Shown in pieces: positions 12,031 through 24,254 of a stretch of DNA of 64,000 bases (position 1 is the first letter of the stretch; each line of letters begins with the position of its first letter). The position numbers and the translations under genes were made by a program. This stretch comes from Tragulus kanchil (taxonomy: Eukaryota; Chordata; Mammalia; Artiodactyla; Tragulidae). The notes below the pieces were generated by a model that saw nothing but the letters and a program-made list of their open reading frames with translations, made no database searches and was not told the origin of the DNA. Location of the stretch: assembly GCA_022376925.1 (NCBI GenBank), contig JAIOJX010000028.1, positions 107,171,931 through 107,235,930 on the forward strand, read 5' to 3'.

Positions 12031-12557
12031 GACCACCTTACATGGCTTCTAAGAAGAAGAGATACACACCCAAACATGACCAGTTATGGGGGATCACATG
12101 AGCAGTTAAACAAGTTGATTTGGCTCTGATGCTCTGTCCCTTGCAGCTGATACTTCTGGTAGGCTCCTACAGAGATATTAATATCTTTATAACACTACCA
12201 CAGGCTTTATCAAGGTGCATTACCATTTGCCTGTTTCCAGGTCTGTTTTTCCTAAAGCAACTTTCTACATTTCCATTTTTCATATATTCCCTTAATGATT
12301 CTCCTCATGCCTATAATTGCTCAGTATACACTTCATGGCTTTTTGCTTTTGCTTTTTCCCCAACATCTATGTATTGCCAGTGTTATAATTTTTAAAGAGG
12401 CTTTCCATGATCTATCTGTTTCTTTTTTAGTTAAATACATTTATTTTAAAAACACTTTTATAAAAACCCCCATGACTGAAAAACAGGGATCATTTAGACA
12501 ATAAATATAACTGGACAGTAAATATAAAAGTAAGTAATAATTTAAATAAAAAAATAA
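12031..12557. other. Unique AT-rich intergenic DNA
   Basis: No gene or confident repeat. A pyrimidine-rich stretch near 12215-12420 opens a 91-codon frame with hydrophobic composition, but it has no family resemblance and ends at the L1 boundary. Confidence 0.6.
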
Positions 12558-14190
12558 TCCCTATCAATGCAATCCCTATCAAATTACCAATGACATTCTT
12601 CACAGAACTAGACCAAAGAATAACACAGTTCATATGGAAACACAAAAGACCTCGAATAGCCAAAGCAATCCTGAGGAAGAAGAATGGAGCTGGAGGGATC
12701 AGCCTCCCTAACTTCAGACTATACTACAAAGCAGCAGTCATCAAGACAGTATGGTACTGGCACAAAAACAGACATAGAGACCAATGGAACAAGATAGAGA
12801 ATCCAGAGATAAACCCACACACCTATGGGTACCTTAATTTTGACAAAGGAGATGAAAATCTAAAATGAGACAAAGATAGCCTCTTCAACAAATGGTGCTG
12901 GGAAAACTGGACAGCCACATGTGAAGAATGAAGTTGCAACATTCCCTGACACCATACACAAAGATCAACTCAAAATGCATTAAAGACCTAAATGTAAGAA
13001 GAGAGACCATAAAACTCTTGGAAGAGAATATAGGCAAAACATTGAGTGACATAAATCAAAGCAAGATTTTCTATGACCTGCCCTCTAGAATATCAGAAAT
13101 GAAAACAAAAATAAATGTGTCGAACCCAATGAAACTTAAAAGCTTCTGCACAGCCAAAAAAACTACAAAAAAAGGTGAACAGACAACCCACAAAATGAGA
13201 GAAAATCATAGCAAATGAAACAAAAGACAAAGAAGTCATCTCCAAAACATACAAGCAACTCAGACAACTCAACATTGGAAAAATGAACAACTCAATCAAA
13301 AAATGGGAAAAAGACCTAAACAGACATCTATCCAAGAAAGACATACAGATGGCCAAAAAACACATGAAAAGATACTCAACCTCGCTTATTATTAGAGAAA
13401 TGGAAATCAAAACAACAATGAGATATCACCTCACACCCATCAGAATGGCCATCATCCACAAATCGACAGACAATAAATGCTGGAGAGGGTGCGGAGAAAA
13501 GAGAACCCTCTTGCATTGCTGGTGGGAATGTAAACTGATACAACTACTGTGGAAGACAATACAGAGATTCTTGAAAAAGCTAAGAATAGAAGGACCATAT
13601 GACATGTACCCCAGTATTCATTGCAGCACTCTACACAATAGCTAGATCATGGAAACAACCTAGATGTCCATCAGCAAATGGATAAAGAAGCTCTGGTACA
13701 TATATACAATGGAGTACTTCTCAGCTGCAAAAAGAAATGCAGAAGAATCAGTCCTAATGAGATGGATGAATCTAGAATTATACAAAGTGAAGTAAGTCAA
13801 ATACAGTATACTAACACATATATATGGAATCTAGTAAGTTCGTACTGATAAATACACATGCAGAGAATCAGTGGAAAAACAGTCACAGAGAACAGACTTA
13901 TGGACATTGGAAAGAGGGAAAAGTGGGTGAGAGATATGTAAAGAATAACATGGAGCCCTATACTATCTTACGTAAAAGAGATAACTATTGTCAATGTGCT
14001 GTGGGACTAAGGGGTCATACATGGGGGCTATGTGATGGCCTAGAGGGGTGGGATGGGATGGGGAGCAATGGGATATATATATGACTAAGCTGGAATTATA
14101 CATATCTGCAAACAACAAAACTGTAAATTTAAAAAAAGCAAAATAAAAAAAACGTGATTGTGAAAAAAAAATGGAAAAAAAAAAAAAAAG
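12558..14190 (+). pseudogene. 5'-truncated L1, ORF2 C-terminal part plus 3'UTR and poly(A)
   Basis: The element begins inside the reverse transcriptase/thumb region of ORF2 ([19 protein letters not shown] at about 12593) and runs through the C-terminal cysteine/histidine segment ([16 protein letters not shown] at about 13511) to the L1 stop at 13832-13834, then an L1 3'UTR and A-rich tail (14155-14190). It encodes no endonuclease. Stops and frameshifts break the frame, including a TGA after codon 92 and a deletion near 13600 that removes part of the segment before '[10 protein letters not shown]'. It is clearly related to, but diverged from, the second L1 at 18945. Typical dead-on-arrival LINE copy. 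No convincing target-site duplication was found. Confidence 0.93.
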
Positions 14191-15800
14191 AGAATATAGG
14201 TTAAACAAAAACATCTCTAGGCAGAGTAATTCACTACCACCAGGAAAGGAAAATTATTCTAAATGGAAGTCCTGAGATACAACCAGTAAAGAGTAAAAAT
14301 CTTGGTTAAAAAACACACACACACACAAAAAAAACCCCATGCATCATCTAAAATCATTACATATATCCCTCTTAGAGCATTGATTACTTTGAGAAGAGCT
14401 GCCTTGGAGGTCATGACCCAAGGGTAAATACCCATGCTTATTTGTCTGTTTTCACCATTTTCCTAAACTCATAACTTGCATTTAATGGTTAATTAATGAA
14501 AGCATAAATATGCACCAAAGGCATTAATATACCTTATTAGTAGGGTATATTATGCTTAATAATGGGGCCATAATGCTTATGCCGCAGCCAAAGCAAATAA
14601 TGCTTAGGAATCATTATCAGTTAGGAATGATTTTTATGGGAGATATAATATTTAAGCCAGGCCTTTGATTTTCAGAAGTAATTGGACAAGGGGCAAAGAG
14701 ATGTAAGGACATTTCAAATATCTGCCTGGCTATGGAGGTGGAAAAACAGATGACAAGTCCAGAGAAGTCATAAATGTATCCATTTTAATGTGGCAGATCT
14801 AGTGGATCTTAATCGGACACATCTCCCAAGAACAAAGTTCTTCACTCCCAGAGAAGTGACTCATGATGGGAATTCTCAGGCCAGGGGAGAATTTGTCGGT
14901 AGCATATTCTTGGGTGGGATTTTAAGATGGGATTTCAGCACCCCAGAAATCACATTTCTAGAGAGCTGTTTCAGAAAAGAGCTTCTTGTAGCAGCTGTCA
15001 AAGGAAAAGGGCATAAACCGGCGAACTGGACACTTAGGAAGACATTAATATGCAGTCAGAAGGCCTAAGATACAATGTAATCCAGGATGTTCTCAGGAAT
15101 GCAATTTCTGATTGAATCCAAATGCCTGCATTAGCCATAAGAACACACTCTTCCCACTAGGAGAAAAACAATTTAAAATCTATGAAATTGTCTCCAATTA
15201 GACTTTACATCATTTGTCCCCATGTGGCCAAGCTGCTGCTTAGGCTACGACTCCCTAGAAGGTTTATGGTAATGAAATGTGCAATAAATAGCTTTAATAA
15301 ATGTTCTTTTGTCTTAGCTGTGGGCACATGTCCTTACAAGACGATCCCATAAAAGCAAAGCAGCAATCCTTCTGATAGCCATGGTTTATCCCTTGAATGA
15401 AGTGACTTTCTAACCCACTGCAACTCAACAGATGAGCTCAGGGTTTTTCCATACACAGCACAGGGTTTTTCCATACACAGCGCTTTATATAAACAATTAG
15501 ACAAGGCCTTGTGTGGCTTCAGCACAATGCTAAATAGCCAATAAGATCTGCTATTATAATGCTGTTTAATCATGGTGCCAGGTGGAGGGGGAGGGATAGC
15601 GATTTAGTTTAGATAAGAATTCCCACCCCACTCCTGAAATTCACAGGGCAGAACTAAAAAATAAAATGTTGCTAGAAAAAAAACTGAAGCAGATAGAAAT
15701 GTACTTGATTAAGATGTAGGAGCTGTTACTGGAAAGAGTACAAAAAAGCCTTCCTGTTCTACAAGGGGGCCTAAGTGTATGACACAGCGAGTGTGGGTTG
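14191..15800. other. Unique intergenic DNA, possibly regulatory
   Basis: No recognised repeat. 14470-14620 is dense in TAAT/ATTA and ATGCTTA-like motifs, and 15180-15330 has a mixed composition without repeat decay. The open frames (for example 92 codons at 14790) show no domain. Conserved non-coding function is a guess from motif density only. Confidence 0.5.
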
Positions 15801-16257
15801 CTTCTGATTCCTCCAATTCAGTGATAACGTCCCCTTCTGCACACACAACTGCAGAAGGAGCTTGGGTAGCCAACGAGTCAAGTGTTTGCAGATGCATCAG
15901 AATTAGCCACCATTTAAGAAACCCACCATCATTCAGAATGAATTCCCTACATGTCAAAATAAGTTCAGTTGGAAAGAAAAGAAAGAGATTTTCTTTTACT
16001 TTGCTATACACATCCTCCCACCTGTATGTTGGATGCTTCAAACTACCAAATGCTGCAAGAATTTCCCCAGGCATATTATTAATGCCAGCCCACCACTGCA
16101 CGAACACAAATAGGCAAGATTTGGAGCACTTCGAAACTGACTGCCTAAATTAAAATTGCTTGAGTGTATTTAATCAATATTTATTTGCTTTTTCTGAGAG
16201 ATGAAGAAAGTATATTATGGTGCTGATTTCATCATTTATATGTTAAGAAAGAGTACA

Positions 16258-16490
16258 AAAGCAGTGTAGTGGTTCCAACGATAGGCTTTGGAGGCAGAAA
16301 TATCTGGATTAAAAACATTCATGAACTGTAGCCTTGGACAAGTTACCTAACATATAAACGGCAGTCTCCCCAACAACAAAATGGCAATAAGACCACTTCC
16401 TCATCCACAGAGTACATAATGAGGACATGTCCAATTGCATAGTCCACACACATGGCAAAAGCTCAGTAACTACTGTTACTACTATTAACT
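16258..16490 (+). mobile_element. MIR SINE, nearly complete
   Basis: 'gtgtagtggttccaacgatag', 'ggctttggaggcagaaat', 'ccttggacaagttacctaac', 'acttcctcatccacagagta' and 'catggcaaaagctcagtaac' follow the MIR consensus from head to 3' end. Copy at 17357-17589. Confidence 0.85.
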
Positions 16491-17356
16491 TAAATTTTTT
16501 CTCCCTTTTATCTTTCTCTCTTCTTTAGTGTGGGAAGAAGATGTGTTACTAAAGCCAGAACTGTAAACTCTTAACACCTAAAGTGGCCAAGCAAGTCCTG
16601 TAAGCAAGCAGTGTGAGTGAAGATTTTTAAGACTTTGAACATGATGGACAGATGGCAATTGACTATTGTCTACATCAGTGACTGTTACTTGGCACTCAGG
16701 ACGGTGTCTGCTTTACCAAAGGGAATGGGAATGTGAGCTCACAGTTGCTGAGTCTTTCCAGAAATATCTGGATTCTTTTAAAATGTGATCAATACCAGTT
16801 GCTTGCTCTATATCAGTCACTATCCACACACCCTTCATGTCTCAAGACGATTCAGGCTCAAAGCTACAGTATCTACTGTTCCATGTGGAAGGTAGGAAAA
16901 ATTTAAGAGCAAAAATAGTGCTTCTGATTCCTCACATGCCCCCAAAACTGCAGAAGGAGCTTGGGTAGCCAACGAGTCAAGTGTTTGCAGATGCATCAGA
17001 ATTAGCCACCATTTAAGAAACCCACCATCATTCAGAATGAATTCCCTACATGTCAAAATAAGTTCAGTTGGAAAGAAAAGAAAGAGATTTTCTTTTACTT
17101 TGCTATACACATCCTCCCACCTGTATGTTGGATGCTTCAAACTACCAAATGCTGCAAGAATTTCCCCAGGCATATTATTAATGCCAGCCCACCACTGCAC
17201 GAACACAAATAGGCAAGATTTGGAGCACTTCGAAACTGACTGCCTAAATTAAAATTGCTTGAGTGTATTTAATCAATATTTATTTGCTTTTTCTGAGAGA
17301 TGAAGAAAGTATATTATGGTGCTGATTTCATCATTTATATGTTAAGAAAGAGTACA

Positions 17357-17589
17357 AAAGCAGTGTAGTGGTTCCAACGATAGGCTTTGGAGGCAGAAAT
17401 ATCTGGATTAAAAACATTCATGAACTGTAGCCTTGGACAAGTTACCTAACATATAAACGGCAGTCTCCCCAACAACAAAATGGCAATAAGACCACTTCCT
17501 CATCCACAGAGTACATAATGAGGACATGTCCAATTGCATAGTCCACACACATGGCAAAAGCTCAGTAACTACTGTTACTACTATTAACT
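17357..17589 (+). mobile_element. MIR SINE, second copy
   Basis: Duplicate of 16258-16490 inside direct duplication 4. Confidence 0.85.
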
Positions 17590-18020
17590 TAAATTTTTTC
17601 TCCCTTTTATCTTTCTCTCTTCTTTAGTGTGGGAAGAAGATGTGTTACTAAAGCCAGAACTGTAAACTCTTAACACCTAAAGTGGCCAAGCAAGTCCTGT
17701 AAGCAAGCAGTGTGAGTGAAGATTTTTAAGACTTTGAACATGATGGACAGATGGCAATTGACTATTGTCTACATCAGTGACTGTTACTTGGCACTCAGGA
17801 CGGTGTCTGCTTTACCAAAAGGGAATGGGAATGTGAGCTCACAGTTGCTGAGTCTTTCCAGAAATATCTGGATTCTTTTAAAATGTGATCAATACCAGTT
17901 GCTTGCTCTATATCAGTCACTATCCACACACCCTTCATGTCTCAAGACGATTCAGGCTCAAAGCTACAGTATCTACTGTTCCATGTGGAAGGTAGGAAAA
18001 ATTTAAGAGCAAAAATAGTG

Positions 18021-18529
18021 CTAGATTCCAGTAGTCATTCCTTCTAATTCTTCTAATGTCTTTAAGAAAACTTTCCATGCATTTCCTTAACTGGGTTACC
18101 AAGGCTTTGGTTAAAATGAAAGTAATAACATTTAAATGTATACTTTCTTTCATTGATAAGAGCTTAATATGGGGAGTCAGCTAAGAATGATGGGAAGAAA
18201 AACCTGAAAAATTAGATACCGGTCTGAGTTCAGCTGCTTAATTTCTTTATGATTCTGGATATGACTTTAGGTAAGAGTGAGATAGGGCAATGAAGCCAAC
18301 AATGTCTGAAATCTCTTCAAACTCTAAACATACATAACAACCATGCTCCACAGTCCTTTGGACTCATATACCAAATGTTGCTGAAATGTTTAGTAGGCTG
18401 TACAGCAGTAGATTGAATGCACTTATCCACACTGAGTGCAAGGCCCTGAGGGGATAAAAGATAAATAATAACCCTGCCAAGGCCTCCCATTGCCACCTTA
18501 CATTTATACAGTCTGCCAAGCTTGCAAAG
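18021..18529. other. Unique intergenic DNA
   Basis: Nothing recognisable apart from short low-complexity runs. The only open frame is a 71-codon minus-strand frame without family features. Confidence 0.6.
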
Positions 18530-18660
18530 CATTTTCTCATTTGTTGTGTGACATGATCATTTTACTGGAAAGGAAAACAAGGTTCAGAAGGGTGAAGAGA
18601 GCTTCTTCAAGGCTTTACAGATGGCAGAGTCAGGCCTAAAACCCTGCTCCCCAGGCCCCA
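18530..18660 (+). mobile_element. MIR-type SINE fragment
   Basis: 'gcaaagcattttctcatttg', 'cattttactggaaagg', 'gaaaacaaggttcagaag' and 'agatggcagagtcaggc' match the MIR 3' half. Confidence 0.6.
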
Positions 18661-18759
18661 CTTCCTTAAGCTAATAGAGTAAGTAAAACCAAAGACCATC
18701 ATCTCCACAGTAGCTGCCACCTCCACCACCACAAGTAGCATATGCAGAGGTTTGTGATG

Positions 18760-18944
18760 ACCTGTGCACCATGCTAAATCTGTCTCCTGACATTTATGAC
18801 ATCGTTTAATCCTCCCTATGCTGAGTGGGAATGGGTACCATTATCTCCATTTACAGACAGATGAGGTTTCGAGAAATAAAGGAGCTTCTCCAAGGTCATG
18901 GAGATAGTATTAAAACGGGGAATGATTAAAAATTACTCTGTCCA
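18760..18944 (+). mobile_element. MIR SINE, interrupted by the L1 insertion
   Basis: 'gacatcgtttaatcctccc', 'taccattatctccattta', 'acagacagatgaggtttcgag' and 'ctccaaggtcatggagata' are MIR blocks. The element breaks at 18944, where the compound L1 begins. The flank resumes at 26402 after the repeated 14 bp 'aattactctgtcca'. Confidence 0.75.
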
Positions 18945-18967
18945 CATTTAAATGGCTAAAAGAGAAT

Positions 18968-19111
18968 AATCCGCAGCCAAGAATCCTCTACCCTGCAAGG
19001 ATCTCATTCAACATGGATGGAGAAATCAAAAGCTTTACAGACAAGCAAAAATTAAAAGAATTTAGTCACACCAAACCAGCCTTACAACAAGTGTTAAAGG
19101 GACTCATATAG
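18968..19111 (+). pseudogene. L1 ORF1 C-terminus (RNA-binding protein), copy 1
   Basis: About 47 codons ending at TAG 19109-19111 read as the end of L1 ORF1p. Visible motifs are RILYPARISF, GEIKSFTDKQKLKEF and KPALQQVLKGL. ORF1p is a trimeric nucleic-acid chaperone, and only its C-terminal domain end is present because the element is 5'-truncated. The first codons (GAA TAA) show a frameshift or stop. The spacer to the ORF2 ATG is about 60 bp, as usual for L1. Copy at 20237-20380. Confidence 0.88.
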
Positions 19112-19171
19112 ACAACAAGTATAAGAGAAGGAGAAGATCCACAAAACAAAGCCATCATAACATCTAAGAAG

Positions 19172-20158
19172 ATGACAATAGGATCATTTGTATCAATAAT
19201 TACTTTGAATGTCAATGGACTAAATGCCCCAACCAAAAGACACAGACTGGATGAATGGATCCAAAACCACGACCCATACATATGCTGCCTCCAGGAAACT
19301 CACTTCAGACCTAGAGACACTCATAGACTGAAAGTGAGAGGCTGGAAAAAAATATTCCATGCAAATGGAAATCAAAAGAAAGCTGGAGTAGCAATCCTCA
19401 TATCAGACAAAATAGACCTCCAAATAAAGAAGATTAGAAGAGACAAGGCAGGACACTAGATCATGATCAAGGGATCGATCCAAGAAGAAGACATAACAAT
19501 CATAAATATCTATGCACCCAATGCAGGAGCACCCCAATACATAAGACAAACACTTTCAGACATAAAAGAAGGCATCGACATTAACACAATCATAGTAGGA
19601 GACTTCTGCACTCCTCTCACACCAATGGACAGATCATCCAAACAGAAAATTAATAAAGAACACAAGCCTTAAATGCCACACTAGAAGAAACGGACCTAAT
19701 TGATATCTTTAGGACTTTCCATCCAAAAGCAGAAGAATACACTTTCTTCTCAAGTGCTCACGGAACATTCTCCAGGATAGACCACATCTTGGGCCACAAA
19801 TCAAACCTCAGTCAATTCAAGAAAACTGAAATTATATCAACCATCTTCTCGGACCACAATGCAGTGAGACTAGAGATCAACTACAGGAAAAAAACCGCTA
19901 AAAACACAAACACATGGAGATTAAACAACACATACCTCAAAGACCAAGTGATTACCGAGCAAATCAAAGGAGAAATAAAACAATTCCTAGAAGAAAACGA
20001 CAATGAACACACGACAGTGCAAAACCTATGGGATACCGCAAAAGCAGTTCTAAGAGGGAAGTTTATAGCAATTCAATCCCACCTGAAGAAACTAGAAACA
20101 TATCAAACCAACAACCTAACCTTCCGCTTAAAACAACTGGAGAAAGAAGAACAAAAAC
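19172..20158 (+). pseudogene. L1 ORF2 endonuclease region, copy 1 (duplicate)
   Basis: Same sequence as the start of ORF2 at 20441. It begins MTIGSFVSIITLNVNGLN and is cut by the duplication join at about codon 329. It shares the TAG at 19457-19459 and the single-base loss near 19656 with its partner. Treat it as a redundant copy of one locus. Confidence 0.92.
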
Positions 20159-20236
20159 TCTCAAGGTCATGGAGATAGTATTAAAACGGAATGATTAAAA
20201 ATTACTCTGTCCACATTTAAATGGCTAAAAGAGAAT

Positions 20237-20380
20237 AATCCGCAGCCAAGAATCCTCTACCCTGCAAGGATCTCATTCAACATGGATGGAGAAATCAAAA
20301 GCTTTACAGACAAGCAAAAATTAAAAGAATTTAGTCACACCAAACCAGCCTTACAACAAGTGTTAAAGGGACTCATATAG
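20237..20380 (+). pseudogene. L1 ORF1 C-terminus, copy 2
   Basis: Duplicate of 18968-19111. This copy is continuous with the rest of the L1 and is the better representative. Confidence 0.88.
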
Positions 20381-20440
20381 ACAACAAGTATAAGAGAAGG
20401 AGAAGATCCACAAAACAAAGCCATCATAACATCTAAGAAG

Positions 20441-23400
20441 ATGACAATAGGATCATTTGTATCAATAATTACTTTGAATGTCAATGGACTAAATGCCCCA
20501 ACCAAAAGACACAGACTGGATGAATGGATCCAAAACCACGACCCATACATATGCTGCCTCCAGGAAACTCACTTCAGACCTAGAGACACTCATAGACTGA
20601 AAGTGAGAGGCTGGAAAAAGATATTCCATGCAAATGGAAATCAAAAGAAAGCTGGAGTAGCAATCCTCATATCAGACAAAATAGACCTCCAAATAAAGAA
20701 GATTAGAAGAGACAAGGCAGGACACTAGATCATGATCAAGGGATCGATCCAAGAAGAAGACATAACAATCATAAATATCTATGCACCCAATGCAGGAGCA
20801 CCCCAATACATAAGACAAACACTTTCAGACATAAAAGAAGGCATCGACATTAACACAATCATAGTAGGAGACTTCTGCACTCCTCTCACACCAATGGACA
20901 GATCATCCAAACAGAAAATTAATAAAGAACACAAGCCTTAAATGCCACACTAGAAGAAACGGACCTAATTGATATCTTTAGGACTTTCCATCCAAAAGCA
21001 GAAGAATACACTTTCTTCTCAAGTGCTCACGGAACATTCTCCAGGATAGACCACATCTTGGGCCACAAATCAAACCTCAGTCAATTCAAGAAAACTGAAA
21101 TTATATCAACCATCTTCTCGGACCACAATGCAGTGAGACTAGAGATCAACTACAGGAAAAAAACCGCTAAAAACACAAACACATGGAGATTAAACAACAC
21201 ATACCTCAAAGACCAAGTGATTACCGAGCAAATCAAAGGAGAAATAAAACAATTCCTAGAAGAAAACGACAATGAACACACGACAGTGCAAAACCTATGG
21301 GATACCGCAAAAGCAGTTCTAAGAGGGAAGTTTATAGCAATTCAATCCCACCTGAAGAAACTAGAAACATATCAAACCAACAACCTAACCTTCCGCTTAA
21401 AACAACTGGAGAAAGAAGAACAAAAACACCCCAAATCCAGCAGAAGAAGGGAAATCATAAAGATCAGAGCAGAAATAAAACAAAAAGAAATGAAAGAAAC
21501 AATAGTAAAGATAAATAAAACAAAAAGCTGGTTTTTCAAAAAGGTACATAAAATCGACACACCACTGGCCAGACTCATCAAGAAAAAGAAAGAGAAGAAC
21601 CAGATTACCAAAATCAAAAATGAAAAAGGAGAGATTACAACAGCGAATGCAGAAATCCAAAGGATTCTATGAGACCATTATGAACAACTCTATGGCAACA
21701 AACTGGACAACCTGGAAGAAATGGACAGTTTCTTAGAGAAGATTAATCTCCCAAGATTGAGCCAGGAAGAAATAGAAACTATGAACAAGCCAGTCACAAG
21801 CTCAGAAATCGAATTTGTAATTAAAAATCTAGCCAAAAATAAAAGCCCAGGGCCAGATGGTTTCACAAGTGAATTCTACCAAACATTTAAAGAAGAGCTA
21901 ATGCCTGTCCTTCTCAAACTCTTCCAACAAATTGCACAGGAAGGAACACTTCCAAACACATTCTATGATTCCACCATCACCCTGATACCAAAACCAGGCA
22001 AAGACAACACACAAAAAAAGAAAATTATAGTTCAATGTCATTGATGAATCTAGACGCCAAAATCCTCCACAAAATTCTAGCAAACAGAATTCAACACATC
22101 AAAAAACTCATATATCATGATCAAGTTGGGTTCATCCCAGGCATGCAAGGATTATTCAATATCCGCAAATCAATCAATGTGATACACCATATCAACAAAT
22201 TGAGAGACAACAATCACATGATCATCTCAATAGATGCAGAAAAAGCCTTCGACAAAGTACAACACCCATTTATGATAAAACCTCTTCAGAAAATGGGCAT
22301 AGAAGGAACCTATCTCAACATAGTGAAAGCCATTTATGAGAATCCCACAGCAAACATTATCCTCAATGGTGAAAAACTGAAAGCATTCCCTCTAAGATCA
22401 GGAACAAGACAAGGGTGTCCACTTTCACCACTACTATTCAACATAGTCCTGAAAGTTCTAGCAACAGCAATAAGTGAAGAGAAAGAAATCAAAGGAATCC
22501 AGATTGGAAAGGAAGAAGTCAAACTCTCTCTTTTTTGCAGACGACATGATATTATACATAGAAAACCCCAAAGACACAATTACAAAGCTACTAGAGCTAA
22601 TCAACGAATTCAGCAAAGTCGCAGGATACAAAATCAATATACAGAAATCACTGGCATTCCTATACACAATGAAAAATCAGAAAATGAAATCAAAGAGGCT
22701 ATCCCCTTCACCACTGCAACCAAAAGAATCAAATATCTAGGAATAAACCTACCCAAAGAAACAAAAGTACTGTACACTGAAAATTACAAGACACTCATGA
22801 AAGAAATTAAAGAAGACTTAAGCAGATGGAGAGATATTCCATCTTCCTGGATCGGAAGAATCAATATTGTGAAAATGACCATACTATCAAACATCATCTA
22901 TAGATTCAGTGTGATCCCTATCAAACTACCAATGACATTCTTCACAGAACTAGACCAAAGAATAACACAGTTCATATGGAAACACAAAAGACCTCGAATA
23001 GCCAAAGCAATCCTGAGGAAGAAGAATGGAGCTGGAGGGATCAGCCTCCCCAACCTCAGACTCTACTACAAAGCAACAGTCATCAAGACAGTATGGTACT
23101 GGCACAAAAACAGAAATAGAGACCAATGGAACAACATAGAGAACCCATAGATAAACCCACACACCTATGGGTACCTTATTTGTGAGAAAGGAGGCGAAAC
23201 TCTAAAATGGAACAAAGATAGCCTCTTCAACCAATGGTGCTGGGAAAATTGGACAGCTACATGCAAACAAATGACGTTGGAACATTCCCTGACACCATGC
23301 ACAAAGATCAACTCAAGATGGATTAAAGACCTAAATGTAAGGCCAGAAACCATCAGACTCTTAGAGGAGAATATAGGCAAAACACTCAGTGACATAAATC

Positions 23401-24254
23401 AAAGCAAGATCTTCCCTAACCCACCTACTAGAATAGTGGAACTAAAACGAAAAATGAACACGTGGGACCTAATGAAACTTAAAAGCTTTTGTACTGCCAA
23501 AGAAATCACAAAAAAGCTGAACAGACAATCCACAGAATGGGAGAAAATCATAGCAAATGAAACAGCAGACAAAGAAGTCATCTCCAAAATCTACAAGCAA
23601 CTCAGACAACTCAACACAGGAAAAATGAACAACCCAATCAAAAAATGAGAAAAGGACCTAAACAGACACCTCTCCAAAGACGACATACAGATGGCCCAAA
23701 AGAACATGAAACGATGCTCAACTTCACTTACAATTAGAGAAATGCAAATCAAAACTACAATGAGATATCACCTCACACCTGTCAGAATGGCCATCATTCA
23801 CAAATCGACAGGCAATAATTGCTGGAGAGGGTGCAGACAAAAGGGAACCCTCTTGCATTGCTGCTGGGAATGTAAATTGATACAGCCTCTATGGAAGACA
23901 GTCTGGAATTTCTTTTAAAAACCACAAAAAGAAGCACTGTATGACCCAGCAATCCCACTCTTAGGCTTACAGCCTGATGAAATCAAATCTGAAAGAAGCA
24001 CCTGTACCCCAATGTTCATTGCATCTCTCCATGCAATAGCTAGAACATGGAAGCAACCTAGATGCCTATCAATGAACGAATGGATCCAAAAGCTCTGGTA
24101 CATATATACAATGGAATACTACATGGCTATAAAGAGAAATGCAGAAGAATCAGCCCTAATGAGGTGGCTGGATCTAGAACGTATCATAAAAAGTGCAGTC
24201 AGTCAGAAAGAGAGGGACAAATACAGTATATTAACACATATATATGGAATCTAG
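20441..24254 (+). pseudogene. L1 ORF2 (endonuclease, reverse transcriptase, Cys-rich C-terminus), broken
   Basis: About 1271 codons from ATG to TAG (24252-24254), close to the usual L1 ORF2 length. N-terminal APE-like endonuclease (NVNGLN, CCLQETH, IINIYAPN; the GDFN motif reads GDFC). Reverse transcriptase has [13 protein letters not shown] (about 21846), [34 protein letters not shown] and FADD (22534-22545). The C-terminal HCCWECK-type segment lies near 23855. Breaks: TAG 20726-20728, loss of one A near 20925, TGA 21670-21672, one extra A near 22013-22019, one extra T at 22531-22536, loss of about 4 bp near 22665 that restores frame, TAG 23148-23150, TGA 23646-23648 and TAA 23916-23918. It cannot make an active enzyme as written. 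Several breaks are homopolymer indels, so sequencing error may add to true decay. Confidence 0.93.

Larger units (their letters stand above)
15801..18020 (+). repeat. Direct duplication 4 (offset about 1100 bp)
   Basis: Copy 1 is 15801-16920 and copy 2 is 16921-18020. The first 13 bp of copy 2 match, then a garbled patch at 16934-16945 has lost about 20 bp relative to 15814-15847, and the match resumes at 'aactgcagaagg'. A single-A indel occurs near 17818. The 132-codon minus-strand frame at 15709-16107 and the 123-codon frame at 16835-17206 are the same fragment cut differently. Confidence 0.93.
18891..21427 (+). repeat. Direct duplication 5 (offset 1269-1271 bp)
   Basis: Copy 1 is 18891-20158 and copy 2 is 20162-21427. 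This is the longest offset in the window. It covers the MIR/L1 boundary, the L1 ORF1 tail and about 330 codons of ORF2. Differences are minimal: 'acgggg' against 'acgg' near 18918, and one A/G near 19350. Both copies carry the same stop and frameshift in the endonuclease domain. Confidence 0.95.

Noticed and set aside
19172..21672. Two separate L1 insertions in tandem (19172 and 20441)
   Set aside because: Both copies share the same flanking MIR, target-site sequence, TAG stop and frameshift. The second starts in the middle of flanking MIR, so it is one L1 duplicated by the join.
22035..23150. 371-codon open frame as a host gene
   Set aside because: It is L1 ORF2 reverse transcriptase with a frameshift across the FADD motif and a stop at 23148.
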